A DNA stretch of 64,000 nucleotides from Sclerodactyla briareus (lineage: Eukaryota; Echinodermata; Holothuroidea; Dendrochirotida; Sclerodactylidae), in assembly GCA_026419785.1 (NCBI GenBank), contig JAODTK010001887.1, positions 62,001 through 126,000 on the forward strand, written 5' to 3'. Made by a program: the position numbers and the translations under genes. Positions 47,524 through 60,680 of this stretch are shown piece by piece; position 1 is the stretch's first letter; each line of letters begins with the position of its first letter. The notes beneath the pieces are model-generated. The model was given only the letters and a program-made list of their open reading frames with translations. It did no database searches and was not told the DNA's origin.

Positions 47524-48272
47524 GTGACACGTTTCCCATGCACGCGGGCGGGCGGGCGGGCGTTTGCTCGAAATCACGCACCTCTACTCCCTTTAAAGTT
47601 GTATATGCGCATAGAAGAACGGTGTAGCCTACTATTATTATTGTTATTTTTTATATTATTTGTTAATATCATAATTAATCTTATTTTAATTTTTTTATTA
47701 TGATTCTTATTATTATTTATTGTTATTAAATCACAAACCCCAAACCAAAACACCAGGACGCGTAGGCCTACAAGTGTTCAAACCTAAACAACCGGTGTTT
47801 AGTTTCTTATAACCATTGTTCTAAATGTTCAACGATAATTGCCCAGGTTTTGGAGATTTTAGTAGCATAACGTGACACGATCAGTCAATGTTTAAAAACA
47901 TGCGATATGTTTCAATAGATGTCCGGGCAGTTAAAAAATGGGAGAATTGTATAAGATCTCATTACGTGGGCGCGGTGTGAAACAGTTAGAGTGTTGGCTT
48001 TGAACATGGTTTGAACATAACATGTTCTCTACTCTGCAACTATCGGGCTACAGCCAGTAAGATGTGCAGGAACTCCACGGAAATCGATTACGAAATACCA
48101 CCTGCCACGCGGGCGGGCGGAAAACATCGCTACAAGACCGATTCAAGAAAACTCCCGCACGCCCGCCCGACGGCCCGCCCGCCCGCGTTCATGGAAATGC
48201 GGCTCCATTTAAATACGGTGAGCGATTTTAGACCCCCGCCCGCCTGACGGCCCGCGTGCATGGAAACACGGC
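47524..48272. mobile_element. Inverted-repeat element with GGGC-rich ends
   Basis: The left end, 'gtgacacgtttcccatgcac' followed by (GGGC)n (47524-47562), is mirrored by the right end, (GCCC)-rich sequence then 'cgtgcatggaaacacggc' (about 48235-48272). The reverse complement of the right end gives g-c-c-g-t-g-t-t-t-c-c-a-t-g-c-a-c-g-c-g-g-g, a close match. A second inner pair lies at 48105-48121 and 48155-48202, the latter with 'gcgttcatggaaatgcggc'. So either a compound of two related elements or an internal duplication. Size about 750 bp, no transposase inside; a MITE-type element is the best reading. Confidence 0.6.
47970..48020 (+). other. Weak tRNA-like motif
   Basis: 'gaaacagttagagtgttggc' followed by 'catggtttgaacataac' loosely resembles a tRNA-derived A box region with a B box (ggtttgaac). 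The spacing is short and no cloverleaf forms. Probably chance or a very degraded SINE. Confidence 0.15.
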
Positions 48273-48279
48273 TTAAAAA

Positions 48280-51235
48280 CAAAAATGTGGACATTCCAAA
48301 TATTGAACTGCACGAGGCTTGTATTCCCATACTTATGTTAGATTATCAACTAATGCAGTTGGCAATTGCAGCCTCTACACCAACGGTCAATTATGTCACG
48401 TCAATTGCGAACCTATCAGAATTCGATATATATTTTCCGCCCCTTACTATGCCTATCTCCACAAAACAGCACACATGTGTTCTATACATACAGGGTAACT
48501 TGGTTCATTGCGAAAAACTCGAAACCAGGTCAACCGTGTAGCTATAAGTCCAATTTATTGTGGAGCACTAGACGGTGAGGGGTGCCTCAGAACCCCGGGA
48601 GATTGTTTGATATCGCCCCCGTGTAATGACTAGGCTATTTGGTGATAAGACTGAATTAAAGTTCATGTGATTAATTTCTCCTTCGTTAAGCGCAGCGACG
48701 AGTCGTATCAAGTTCCACCACGTCCATATATGATCTGCAGTGACGTTTATAAGCAGATGGCGATTATTTAGTTGAAGGCATCAGTGTCACATGTGCTTAG
48801 TCCATACAACGAAACGCCCCTGTTGAGCTGACTTTGCGTTTGGTTCAGTTGCTGTCAAAGAGTTTGGTTGTAGAACATCTTTGAACCAATCTGATTCATG
48901 TTTTTTAAAAAATGCCCTACGCTCGTGACCTCTCAACAGTAGGCCTACACAAATCGTTTCCAGTTATCAATCTGTCCCCATTTTCTTACAGCAGTGAACA
49001 TTATTTATGGTTTAACCTAACGTACGAGGCATGTTTTGCTTTCGTGGAATGTATCCTTACAGTATATTCTAATTATCAACAAACAGTTCCTTGGATATGC
49101 TCTATGTGTTGTGAACGGAAGATGTGAGCTTTAATATTCCTACTAAAACTGGACTGCCGTATCAAATGATCTATTGGATACTACAGCTACATACTATCCA
49201 TTTATGTCATAGTGCTTTATACAATTACACGAATGCCGACGCCTAGCTGGGTGTGTGAAGAACAAAACAAATTACTAAACGTATGTGCATAATTCCATAG
49301 AAACTGCTGTAGGCTCTGCGACAGGTTGAGGGCAATCACGCGACGCAGTAATACGGTGGGGCGGCGCTTCTGTTCCGGTTAACTGTCTATCATATTGTGT
49401 CTTATTTAAAAAGTTGTTTGAGGTATACTCTCACCCCTCATTAACTGAATAATTGGTTCATGTTGCCTACTATGGCGTTGCTTGGGCTCGTCAGGGCGTA
49501 CTCCTTACTCTTATCCACCATTTCAACACGTACTGATGTCAAGCATGTCAAGAGGACAACTGGCGCCTCAACGCGTACATATAGACAACGTATTGGCGGT
49601 TGCCAGGATTGTATAGCGCCTTCGAGGGGTGTCCTCTGGTGAGGGCTGAACAAGTTACCATTGACCTGAGGTAATGACCTTCCAACGCCAACGCTTTGCG
49701 ACGCCCGTATAAATGAGCTTTAAGAACCGGTACAGTATTATTATTATAATCATGTGGACGAGGTCTAAAAAAGGAGTCATGTCAGTATGCCAAGTAACAT
49801 TATTAATAAATTATACATAGAAGAAAGTACCTCAGGATTAGGCATTCCCGATACATCGCTCCAGGGCCCCCCGTGGAGACATAAAGCGAGCATATTTCGA
49901 TGGGGGGGGGGGGGTGGCGTTCCGGGTTGAAGGTGAGAGGTAATATGATTGTGCGTATCAAGAATGCCGACTTAAGTATTAAAAAACCTCTCCCTCAAAA
50001 GCTAAGAGAATCGTATTCCATCTGGGCGCACATCCGAATTGGGTTGTTTCCCTTGCACACTAGAAATGGACCTGTAGTATGGTAGCTAAGTAAACCTACC
50101 GTAGCGAATGAGCCGCTACGCAAATCCTTAAGAATGTGCTAATGCCGCAATGGAACATATCATATGACATCTCTAATCGTTTATTAGACGACCCTAAAAA
50201 CGCCTCCTAGGAATCTGAACTTGCTGTTCAGGTTTTGCTAAATGAACATATTCCTCAAAAAGGGACTCCAATCAAAAAGATACGTCATAAGGTTATACCC
50301 CTTGAGAAAATGAGAGACGGTTCCGTATCCTCGAACAAAGCCCCGTTGTTTATAGTGTAGGAAATATTTTATTTTGCTATGTGGATTAAATTGCCAGAAC
50401 GTCTGTCATCCAATTGCTTCATTTGGACCAGTGATGACATGAAGTATAGTGTTTAATGCACACAAGTCTATATTTTTACTCCTCGGGAATAATCTGACTG
50501 CTATGTTTATTTATGAATATTATAACCCTCTAGCAAATGGATTTCCTCTAATATCTCCTGATAGCTCTTTTTTAACAGCTTCTATTAAAGCTTAGTTGTT
50601 AGCAAAATCCCCATGAACTCCATGAAAGAATAATTTGAAACAACGTACCATCGCGTATGCGAATTTCAAGGGAATTACTTCGTGGTGTGATGTGAGAGGC
50701 AAAGTCCTCTGACAGTTGTCAAACGTTTCACATTTTCTGAGCTCCCTCTTTTGCCTCGTCATTGACCACCACTCCCCTATCCGACCCTCTAATCACTCTC
50801 AGTGGTTATTGGCCTATCAAAGCAACTTGCAGAGGAATGCTGCTGGATGTGTTTTCCCAAGCAAGTGACATCTTGCCATGATAATTAGTTGGTAAAGCTT
50901 TGTGTCAGGGGAACGTTGAAATTATACGTCCATAACTGGGCCCATGTGTTCTTAGTAATTATATCAGATTGAGGTTTCTGTCGTTCGTTATAAATCTGAC
51001 CACAGCCCAACCTCTTAGACATAACTGAGCTTCATGGTTTTCCAAGAGTATACTCTCAGTTTTTGCGCACTGAACACCAGCCCCGAATTAGTGATATCTA
51101 GATGTTGCTCGGATGTTATCACAGATGATTCATTACTGTGAGCGCAGCACTTTTCCGGCACTCGGTAATGATGCAACCTATGTTGTTCGCGAAACTCCTT
51201 GTACTTTTCAAATTTCCATTGTTTAGCCTAATCCT
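48280..51235. other. Unassigned stretch
   Basis: Two plus-strand frames are mildly exon-like. 48260-48541 is open for 93 codons. In the second, 'cccattttcttacag' is an acceptor at about 48994 followed by an open frame to a TGA at 49127, with the product including Y-L-W-F-N-L-T-Y-E-A-C and ending C-C-E-R-K-M. Neither is recognised. A G13 run lies at 49902-49914. Confidence 0.4.
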
Positions 51236-51252
51236 AAATGAGAATGGACGTG

Positions 51253-52745
51253 TCCCAGCCAGTGGCGGCCGAAGCCTACGAATTTAGGGGGGTGGGGGGG
51301 ACGGGCCCGACCAAACTTTTGCTGAATTTTAATGATGTGTGTTACTATCTGGGCGGAGCGCCATCATTGGGTGGCGCGGAGCGTAGGAGAAGACTTTGGG
51401 TTTTACAACCCTCCCCGAGCCGGAAAACGGCACTTCCGAGCGTGTGAGCGATATCTACCCAGTGATAAAACTGGGGGCATGTTTGCAGAAAATCGTAGTT
51501 ATTAATAAAATGTATGTATGAAGAATGATAATTATCATATCAGATTGGTTGGGAGACAAGCAATTCCCGCTGAAGGAGAGCCCGGGGAAGGGATTCACAA
51601 ACACCTCCCCCACCCGCCCCCCCATCTAGCTAATCGACTTTCTTCCTCATTACGGTGAATTTCCACTTTCCAGTGCCATGATCAGGACTGAGCAATTATG
51701 ATGTTCACCTATGGGTAGCCCCTTTCCCGCCCCCAGTTGGCCATCCCACTGTGGTCACTGGTTAGCGTACCGGGCTTGCAGTCAGTTAGGGGTTTAGGTG
51801 GGACGAACCAAACACTGGAAAGATAACATGTTTTAACACTGGTTTCCTCGCATTTTACAAATCGCGACCAATACCACCCAACAATATCAACGTACGTTTA
51901 ACAAGAAACAAAAGGGGGACAAATTGGGTCTTGAAACGTTACGCAACACCCTTTTTCACTTAATGGTGAAGTGTTGTAACAAAAAGGGAATCAAGGTTTC
52001 AAAATATGTTATTGTTGTATCGCAACATATCTGTAAGCAAAACTTTATAGCAATTTTACAGTATACAGTTTAAAACATAAATCATGCGTTTTTGGGTTTC
52101 TCTCTTTCATTTGAAACGTACGTAACACCTAGATAACACCAAGATAGTAAATGATAAAGTCATTTCACAGACATGTCATTTTGGTTATTCTCTGTTCATC
52201 ATAAAGCTGAGCAAAAATGCGATTATCACTTTTTCTATTTTGTATCAATGACTCTTTTTTTTCAAAAATGTCCCACTTTTGTTGCGGAGTATTGTGGCCT
52301 TGTACATCAGCGGAATTATTGTCAATCTTGCATAATCTGTAGGCCTCGTCATTAGAGACTATAGCATTAACAGTCAGTCGGTCATCACTTTATTTGCCAA
52401 AAATGTTGACTCGAGTTTCCTTCTTGTTGACGAGGTAAGCGCACAGCTCAAGAGTAGCTAGTCGATCTAGAACTGACTGGTAAACATGAACAAGATCACA
52501 GATTTCGCTCCAACTGCGAATATCGCAGACCATGCGCAACGGGTTCGGTACGGCAACAATCGTTGAACGTAGAAGAAATACGAGTTTTCATTTATATAGC
52601 CGTTATAATCTATTGTCTACATTCCACATGTTCGCAGATCGATAATAATATTTAATTGTCGATGTTGGTGTTAATTTTCAAATTCATTTGGTCAAAATTT
52701 TAGGGGGACGGTCCCCCACTTGCGTCGCCGCCTATGGTCCCAGTG
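51253..52745. mobile_element. Possible inverted-repeat element with G-rich ends
   Basis: The left side 'ccagtggcggccgaagccta' (about 51258-51277), followed by a G-rich run, is roughly mirrored on the right by 'cttgcgtcgccgcctatgg' (about 52719-52737), preceded by 'gggggacggtccccc'. Inside near 51355-51385 is a 'gggcggagcgccatc'/'ggtggcgcggagcgt' repeat of a style common at ends of invertebrate MITEs. The ends are imperfect and the ~1.5-kb interior has no transposase frame, so the unit is tentative. Confidence 0.3.
51745..51812 (+). other. tRNA-derived SINE-like head
   Basis: 'gtggtcactggttagcgtac' followed by 'cgggcttgcagtcagttagg' matches the A box and anticodon-arm region of tRNA-derived SINEs. 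The expected B box (ggttcgaa) is degraded to 'ggtgggacgaacc'. A functional tRNA is unlikely. Confidence 0.4.
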
Positions 52746-52749
52746 TGAT

Positions 52750-55700
52750 TGAAATAAAATACATCATTACATGCTTCGTCTGTCATCTATCATCAATCCG
52801 CTGTTGAATGTAATTCTCATCTCCGAAGAACCATTACCTACCTCTATGTGATACAGCTATAGGTCAATACTTTCATCTCGACGACCACTACACATATCAT
52901 TCGTAAACTTCATTCAGGGGTTGTGAGAACGCTATTTGAAGAGATGCCTCTTCGATGAACCCCATGAGACGTGAGAAATATCTCTACATCGGTTAAATAT
53001 TCACGCTCTGAAGAACAGTACGAAAGGCCTCGCGCCCAGACACTGCTCTCTGCGCGCCGCCACCTTCCTTTCAGATTGCGCCCATAATAAAAAGCTAATG
53101 CGAGGGTATTGCTCTTTGCCCTTTCAATCTCCAGTGAAAAAAAAAAGATTTTAGAACTATCGTTGAATGTCCGCCGTCGAGTTATAAAACGGAGAGGTTT
53201 CACTTAATCAATTGTATAAGTGATATGGAAGATGACGCATTGATGCAGGAGTACAAACTAGTCATGGCTACCATTTGGCATCAAACCAGCTCCGGATTTC
53301 AAGCAGACGGCCCAATATCGTAGTAGCGTGGTATCGGTGAAATAATATGACTGTGATAGTTGAACATCGTATCAGAAAATTGCATTATTTTGCCTGTAGT
53401 AGCAAAACTGATAGTTATATTCTATGCTCATGAAAATGCAGCAGTTGATAGTGTGATGTAGAAGGCCCCAGAGACTTTAGGGCTCGTTCATCCGCGACCC
53501 CAATCTATACAGAAAATATGGTAACGTTGAAAAAATATTTTCAGAAGAAAAACTGTCAATATTTTGATTCAATATCCATCAAATCAAAGTTTGCTGTCGA
53601 GTATTAGTGATGGCTCTACGAGAAAAATGAGGGCCAATTGAAAAGAGGGCGAAAGTCTTTAATGCAAAATGTATAATTAATGTATAGGAATGCAATAGTA
53701 AACTACTTAATGAACATGCTTACAAGGTCGTATGACGTCATCATATTGCTCATTTGCATATATTTGAGAGGGCGCCCCATAGCCAGGTAATATGTGGAAT
53801 CAATTTTAGGCTTCATTGTTGACCCAAGATGCATTACCAAGATATGGGAATGTGGACACCAAACTACCAAAATAAAAAGTGCACACAAAACTAAACCTGT
53901 GTCGACCAAAGTTTCAACGAAGACAGTACTTTTAAATTCACCTTAAAATCAACATTGTAAGGGGCATGCATCCGAACAATTGGAAAATAAACAGGAGGAC
54001 CTGACACGTCACTCAAGGATTCTACAGAATGCTATATACGCAACAGTACGCCTGGACCAAATTGTCAGCTGCGAATCCTTCACCAGGTACACGGAATAAG
54101 GCAATGCCTCTTTGGCGGTACATAATGTGGGGTGGGGTAATACACGCAGAGGCAACTGTAAAATTGCTACCTGCTAGTCTGAATAAATGCAGGCAATACA
54201 CAGGGCTACCCTATCTAAGTTGCGTAGTCCACGTGTTAGTGGAATCAGCGTAGCTGACGCTCTATATGTCGTACCGTTCATACTTTCTGGGATTATTCGG
54301 CCGCTCGCTCCTGTGCAGAGCGCTAAACTACACTGACGCAACATTGTGGCTTTAGGATTGCTGACCCTTGGTTCATGGGATATTGACATTAGTTTTGGCC
54401 ACTGGGTGTCCATCGGCTCGCTACTGCTATCGATATTAAAAAAATCTAGAGAATTCTAGAAGTAGGTTAACAAACAAAAATTAATGTCAAAGGAAAATTA
54501 ACAATTCGCATAAAATGTAAGGTACACATAGGATGGATACAAAATGACGTTTTTTGATAGGTTGAGAATGGCGTGACGTCACAGTGTTTATTCACTTAGG
54601 AGGGAGGCCTCTACTAGCGACTAATACAGATGAATGTAACAAAAATTGAATTGTAGTGATATGTTATTGCATTCAGGAATATTATAATACTAAGATAACA
54701 TTGAGTAGGGAACCCTGTTTAATGTGATAAGAATGGCGTGCAATGGGGTTCATCGTCAAAACTTCAAAATGAAAATTGATTCCCGGAAATTTCAGGAGCT
54801 GTTTAAAACTACAGTGAGATTGTACACACACATATTGAAAATGATGTGTAACTAGCACACCAAACTCAGGTGGGCTGGTTATGAACCAACGTGCACCCCA
54901 GGTAGTGCAGACCAGGGGATTGATGTATATCCTGATGCTATATTACGATTCTCCGCAACTCACTGATTCAAGAATCTAAGTGGGGGAGTTCAGAGTAAGA
55001 TATGGATCTGTCAAAATTCAAACATTCCATTGGCAACTTTAGAATCCCAAATCACCGTCATAGAATAGCTTCAATAGCCCTCAAAAATCTATATGACTAA
55101 GGAAGAGATGAAGTGCAGATCTGATTACGACCATTTTATTTCGTGAGATTCTATTTTGGTTTAAAAATTTTGCCACCATAATAATATATTATCATAAATT
55201 TCATTATTATATTGCAATCTCGCTTTCATCCAAGTTTGGTGAGGACCTCCTCTGTGGTCAAGTGGCGTTCGGCAATCCTCTTGACTATGTCTCCATACGT
55301 ATTCATTACTAATCGGCTGTGGCAATTTACTCGCCGTGCCATAAAAGTGCATTACAGCAACATTACAAAGTGAATACGCTGTACAACCAATGAATCCCTG
55401 TAGGTAATTAACGTTGAATGGTAATAGGACGTCCGAACACATATATATTGACCCCTTCAAAACACAAAACACGTTTTCTGTAGTTTCTTAACAGTCCTGA
55501 AAAGAAGTTCCTGCTGCCGATCATCATTCACTATTACAACATATAAGGGAGGGACGATAGGGTCCACTTTCAGGATTGTGTATTACACATCGCGTTGAGG
55601 ACAAATCGTCTGAATTACAACAACTGGGTGATTTTATAGGCACGTATCGGAAATGAACATTTAATTACCGAATAAATGAATGACACTATTTACGGTGCTC

Positions 55701-56860
55701 ACGTTTCGATACGTCTGGCATAGGCTCAGGGCAACACCGTATGCCTGTTTGCCAGATTGCCATTCCCCCTGCAAAGTCAGCGTCACCAGAATCAACTAAA
55801 CAACATAAATCTGTTTGTTTCAGGTTGACAATAAAAACCTATGCAATAACCATCATTCACAGTAGTGCCTGTGGCAATTAAGGAATTTAAATTACTTTGG
55901 ATCTGCTCAAACTGTTACTACTACTTACTACTCCTCTGTTTTGACTGGCCGGTGTCCTTCTAATAATGCCCCTGAGTTATATCACCTCTGGTAAACACGC
56001 ATTCCACTACATTCTCCAGACATCCTCCTGGGATTCGGTTTAATCAAGCCGAATATGCGATTATCGGACCTTTGTTCCATATCTGTCTGTGTGGAGTCAT
56101 ACAGACCTGCCATGTGTTTCGTGTTGTATCCTATTGTGGGTTAGATTTAATCTATCGGACGTGCCGAGTCCGGGCAGAACCGTAGTCAATGACGCATAAT
56201 CAGTTATCAACTTGGGTCCCGTGACTACGGTGTGCGACTTCCCCCCCCCCCCACACCACCCTCTTGTTTCCAGAGAAAGTCCAGAGAATTGAAAGAATGT
56301 TTACTATATAATACCAACCTGGGATGTGACGGCATTTGTCATTTGTGGTAACTAAGGTAGGCTCGCGTTCGTATTGTATAGAGCTATAACAGAAAACTCG
56401 TTTATAGCCCGCGAAAATCCCCCCTATCAGCAATCGTAAATCAGTTAACGCCATCGTACAAATTACCAACGTACTATGGGGCCTGACTTATGGGGTCTCG
56501 AAATAAGTTCAATCGAAAAGTCGATTATGGTCACACCTGCACGGTAGAGGTCAATGTCCATGTTCTCCTCCTTGTAATGTTTGCAGAGAATCCCTGAGAG
56601 GGAGTTTTCCCCGTCCTAAAAGATAAAAAAACGAGAAAGAGGACCTTCATTGATTATTCTGTCCACGGTCAATTATATGTCTATCCACCTGAATAACATA
56701 AATAAATGCATTGTTGCATTCCTCTATATTTTTACGTTATATAAGAACACTTATTTCTATTTCGTTGGTGTATCTGGTTTTGCCTCATGTTCTGTAACAT
56801 GCTGGCATTCATGAACTAAATGTGTGAATCCAAGTAACGCGTTTCCATTCAGGTGAAACG
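52750..56860. other. Unassigned stretch
   Basis: No gene recognised. The minus-strand frame 55161-55472 (103 codons) follows 'ttaattacctacag', an acceptor-like site at about 55401. An overlapping frame reads DIVKRIAERHLTTEEVLTKL before a stop, so both frames look amphipathic and the true one, if any, is unclear. Confidence 0.4.
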
Positions 56861-56869
56861 GCAGATGAT

Positions 56870-56960
56870 AATGAATGAATGTTATTCATACTTAGTATTG
56901 GGCACTCACTAAAACTTTTGTAGCAGTTGTAATGTAATGAATGAATAACATTCATAAACC
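56870..56960. repeat. Short inverted repeat
   Basis: 'gaatgaatgttattcata' (about 56873-56890) and 'gaatgaataacattcata' (about 56940-56957) pair through 'gaatgttattcat'/'atgaataacattc', giving a stem of about 13-16 bp around a ~50-base loop. Confidence 0.6.
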
Positions 56961-56964
56961 TTGT

Positions 56965-59900
56965 CCCATACGTCTGCATACTGACGATGCTGTAATCTGA
57001 GGAAACACACGTGCTGTCAATAACGTCCCCCCCCCCATATTCATCTATACAAACGGATTGAAGATTCCTGGAAAACAAAAAAAACAACACGCAAGGTCTG
57101 AATAACCCATTCTCATTACGATTGACGCCAGACATACTACATATAAAGGAGATGTGATGCTGTCCTTTCCACCAGTTTATAATTGTCTCCTAGCTTTTGC
57201 GCGAAGTCTATCCTGACTTCTTGCATTGATTGGTGTTCTGATTTCAAGGGACATTTCTTGATTACCGAACCGTCACAAATCTGATCCTGATTTCTCTGAA
57301 CATTCCTAGAGGGCGTGAGATCGAAAACCGGCATCTCTGGCGAAACAGTTACTGGAAAAATAGTGAAAAATATTCCACAGCCTGTGGCGCATAATCGTTT
57401 GTGTACTTTCCATTGTTCTTAATGATTTTCTGAGTAGCTGAAGTAGTTTGATTGTTAGGATGATTGGCTAATTATTCACTTAGTCAGATCAATCAACGTA
57501 TGGGTTCTGAAAGGGTGTCATTGTCAGCGTTTAAGGTTATCCAATATCGTTGGAAATCTCCTATAACTGTTGTGCCTCTCCCATACACTAAACCTGTTAT
57601 CAACCTTTCTGCCAATTCCACTATCGCCGATCCCTTTATTTTTTTGTTCCATTCCATAATGATGATGAACTTCATAGCCTTCATGAGCGGACTAATCCCT
57701 CATTTGCCAAATGATGTTTAACCCTAACCCCCACTTGGCACCGTACCCCACACGGAAGACATCGTTCAACACGGAAGAGAGGGACCCATCCACCATTAGG
57801 GTATCACTGTTGGTTATTGTTTGTTTGTTTGGTTTGTTTTTGAGTTAAAGTTTTTACCCTCACTAAAACAATATCCTCAATACCCAAGGAAATTAACTGA
57901 AAACAATACCATATTGGAAGACAATAATAGAACCTACGACCTACAGGTAAAGCAACAAACAAATCTATAACAGAGGGAGGTGACCAAAATTAGAATCACT
58001 GGCTCTTTCTTGCTAATATTACTAATATATTTTCCCTTTTCCAATAATACCTAGCTCGACAGAATGAACCTGAATAGCTCATTCACACCTTGAGGTCTAC
58101 ATTGTAACATGTGATAAGAATCGAGTGCTCTCACACTCTCGTTAGGCAGGACCAACTTGAAAATCAAATAAACTTATACTATTCAATATATCATCTTTTA
58201 CGGGTTGTCTGTTTCCATCCCGTGGCCAAATTTTGGAGGAGCTCCTCCTGTTCTAATCGGGCAAAAGATGAATGAAAACATAAACCATTGACCCTTACAC
58301 TGATTTTTGTAGACTATGTTCATTCCTATAACACCGTTGATAGTTTTTTTCAATTAAATTTCTGAAATTACACCCCAATTAGGCTTCTTACGATCATTTA
58401 CTTCTCTACCTCTTTATCGAGAAACTGTCATTAAAACTATAATAATTACGCCGGAGCTGCTTTACATAACCCACATTTTTACAACAGTAAGGAATCCTAA
58501 TTGATAGAGTTTCCCCCATCATCATTTAAAAAATCATTGAGGAAAGAAACCCGTGTGTCGTAGAAATACCAATATTATTCGGATGCCACCTATTTGGAAA
58601 ATACCATTATTCCAAATTCTTCGCTTGAGAATCATTTCATGCAAGAGAATGCATCACGCTCAACGCAAAATTGGCTATCAATTCTCAAAAGAAGAATCAA
58701 GACTACTACTGCTACTTCTATTGAAAAATATTACCTAACTGCCGATGTGTCGAACATTCAACATGAATGCAAATTAGCACAATACCAGATCTAAGAAACC
58801 ATGAACCTCGATTGCATCGTCTGTAAGCTAATCAACTCAACCATCTTCATTCACCCCCCCCCCCCTCCACCCCCCTCCTCCCCATAACCCTCCTATAAAT
58901 TACAACATATGGGATCCTGCTCCATCTAAACCGTTTTATTATCCCCGTATATAACCTTTCCATAAATTCTTTTGTGGACTCCTTAATGAATACTTCATAC
59001 GGACGTAATGTAACTATATGTGATCTGGATAATACTAAATGACTCAACTTTCGCTGGCAGGAATCATCAGCACATTGGCTATTAAAATTACCGCCAAATT
59101 GATATAAAGGAGACGTGGTGCCCTTGTCGCCATAAAAAATCCTTTGAATTTCGAAGCGGGCTATACATGAACCATTGAACTCACAAAACATGCACTTTAT
59201 CAAATTGATCAACGGTCAAACACCAAAATCAGAGGCATTCATTACATTGCATAGAGAAGAGAAGAATCCGGTCCGAAGAATCCAAGTTGGAAGTAACCGA
59301 CCATTTCTATATTCGGTTTTGGACAGATTAATGACCATACCAGAAATAGTAAGCCAAATAGTTCCCGCGCTGCGCTCCTGGTAACAATTGTGAATTTCCA
59401 CTCCATCGGAGAGGTCACTCGCACACTCCGAATTTAGGAGGAATTTTCAATTCTAATATATAAAGGGTCCAATTTCATAATGTGCGAAGATCCTTCAATG
59501 GTGCTAAATGTCCGCTCGAAGGGGGGGGGGGGGGGGGGGGGGGGGGGTTATCTCACCTGCTCCAATGTTTCATTCTCTGGATATTCACTTTCTTACAATT
59601 GCTTTCAAAAACGAACCACACCAAGAAACAGGCCCATCGCATACTCTCAATTCAGGTTGGAACGCTCAAGAGACCGTTAATCCAAGAGTTGACATATCAC
59701 TTACGTCTTCTTGCTCATCACAAAAAACTATCTCCGTAATCCTATCAACTACATTATTTCCACGGAAACAATCTGCTTTTCTATTAATCTTCGATTCAGG
59801 CCTCACTATCGGGAAAGTCCGAACTCCGAAATTCCGAACCACGTTTATCAGAATATTATCAATTTTTGGCAGAACAAAGAGGCAAGAGGGAAAATTGCAT

Positions 59901-60675
59901 AAAATTCTCAGCTTTGCCTAATAAATGGTATTTTGCCTTCGTTATTACGCACAACTGATTTCCCTTCAGGCATTATGTTTGCGACTCTCTGACATTCGGG
60001 TATTTTACCAGCTGCCTCTTAAATTTGAGTATCTGGTGCAGTCTCTGTGATCTTATATTAAAGGAAAAAAACATATTGATGAATAATAGAAATAGCCATA
60101 TGGCAACGGAACCGAAACTTGCCGCAGTGCGTCTTCGGTGCTCCTTCGTTTCGCGAAATTACCAGACCGTGGATTCGTTCCCTTTTAACTATAGTACTCA
60201 CATGATGGTTGTTTTTTTTAAACCCACACCACTTCCGGACGCTCCTGTAATGTTACAACCAGTGTAATAGGTTACACCAAAAACCTCGATTCTCGTCATC
60301 TGGAAGGGCTCAATATTGACCGCATAACAATAGACGTCCTACTACCTACAACTGACCAGACGAGGCACACAACATTAGGGATTGCTTCCGTTCCCCAGTA
60401 TCACCACGGCATCCGTCAATACCTCAAGCAAGTTAGGACAACCGTCCTCCTAATCCCAATTATAAATGTCTGCTTTAGTGGTCGATATTCATGATGTACA
60501 ATTGGACCAAGCATGCTATATATAGACGTCTTTTGGGGATACATTTCAGCATTGGATCAGTATTACCTACAATTATATTCCGCCACTCGCGGGTCTACAT
60601 TTCTTATCTAGATTCGATATAACTATTTATAACAACGGTACACAATTTTATATAAAAATTATTTCCAAATGGTCT
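56965..60675. other. Unassigned stretch
   Basis: Contains C-rich and G-rich runs (58857-58880, 59521-59547) and several 60-120-codon frames on both strands, for example minus 58847-59212. None carries a motif I can name. The frames at 59480-59921 are extended by the G run. Confidence 0.45.
59521..59547. repeat. Poly-G run (27 G)
   Basis: An uninterrupted G27. It puts poly-glycine in all three plus-strand frames, and such a run can form G-quadruplex structures. Exact length is unreliable by most sequencing methods. Confidence 0.95.
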
Positions 60676-60680
60676 GCCTA

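Noticed and set aside
48260..48541. 93-codon plus-strand ORF as a host exon
   Set aside because: No clear splice sites at both ends, no conserved copy, no recognised residues. The length is expected by chance in a window this size.
57715..57732. 'ttaaccctaaccccc', telomere-like
   Set aside because: Only about two TTAGGG-type units, with no array.
59508..59921. 137-codon plus-strand ORF with a poly-Gly start
   Set aside because: It begins in the G27 run, all three frames are open there, and no motif follows.
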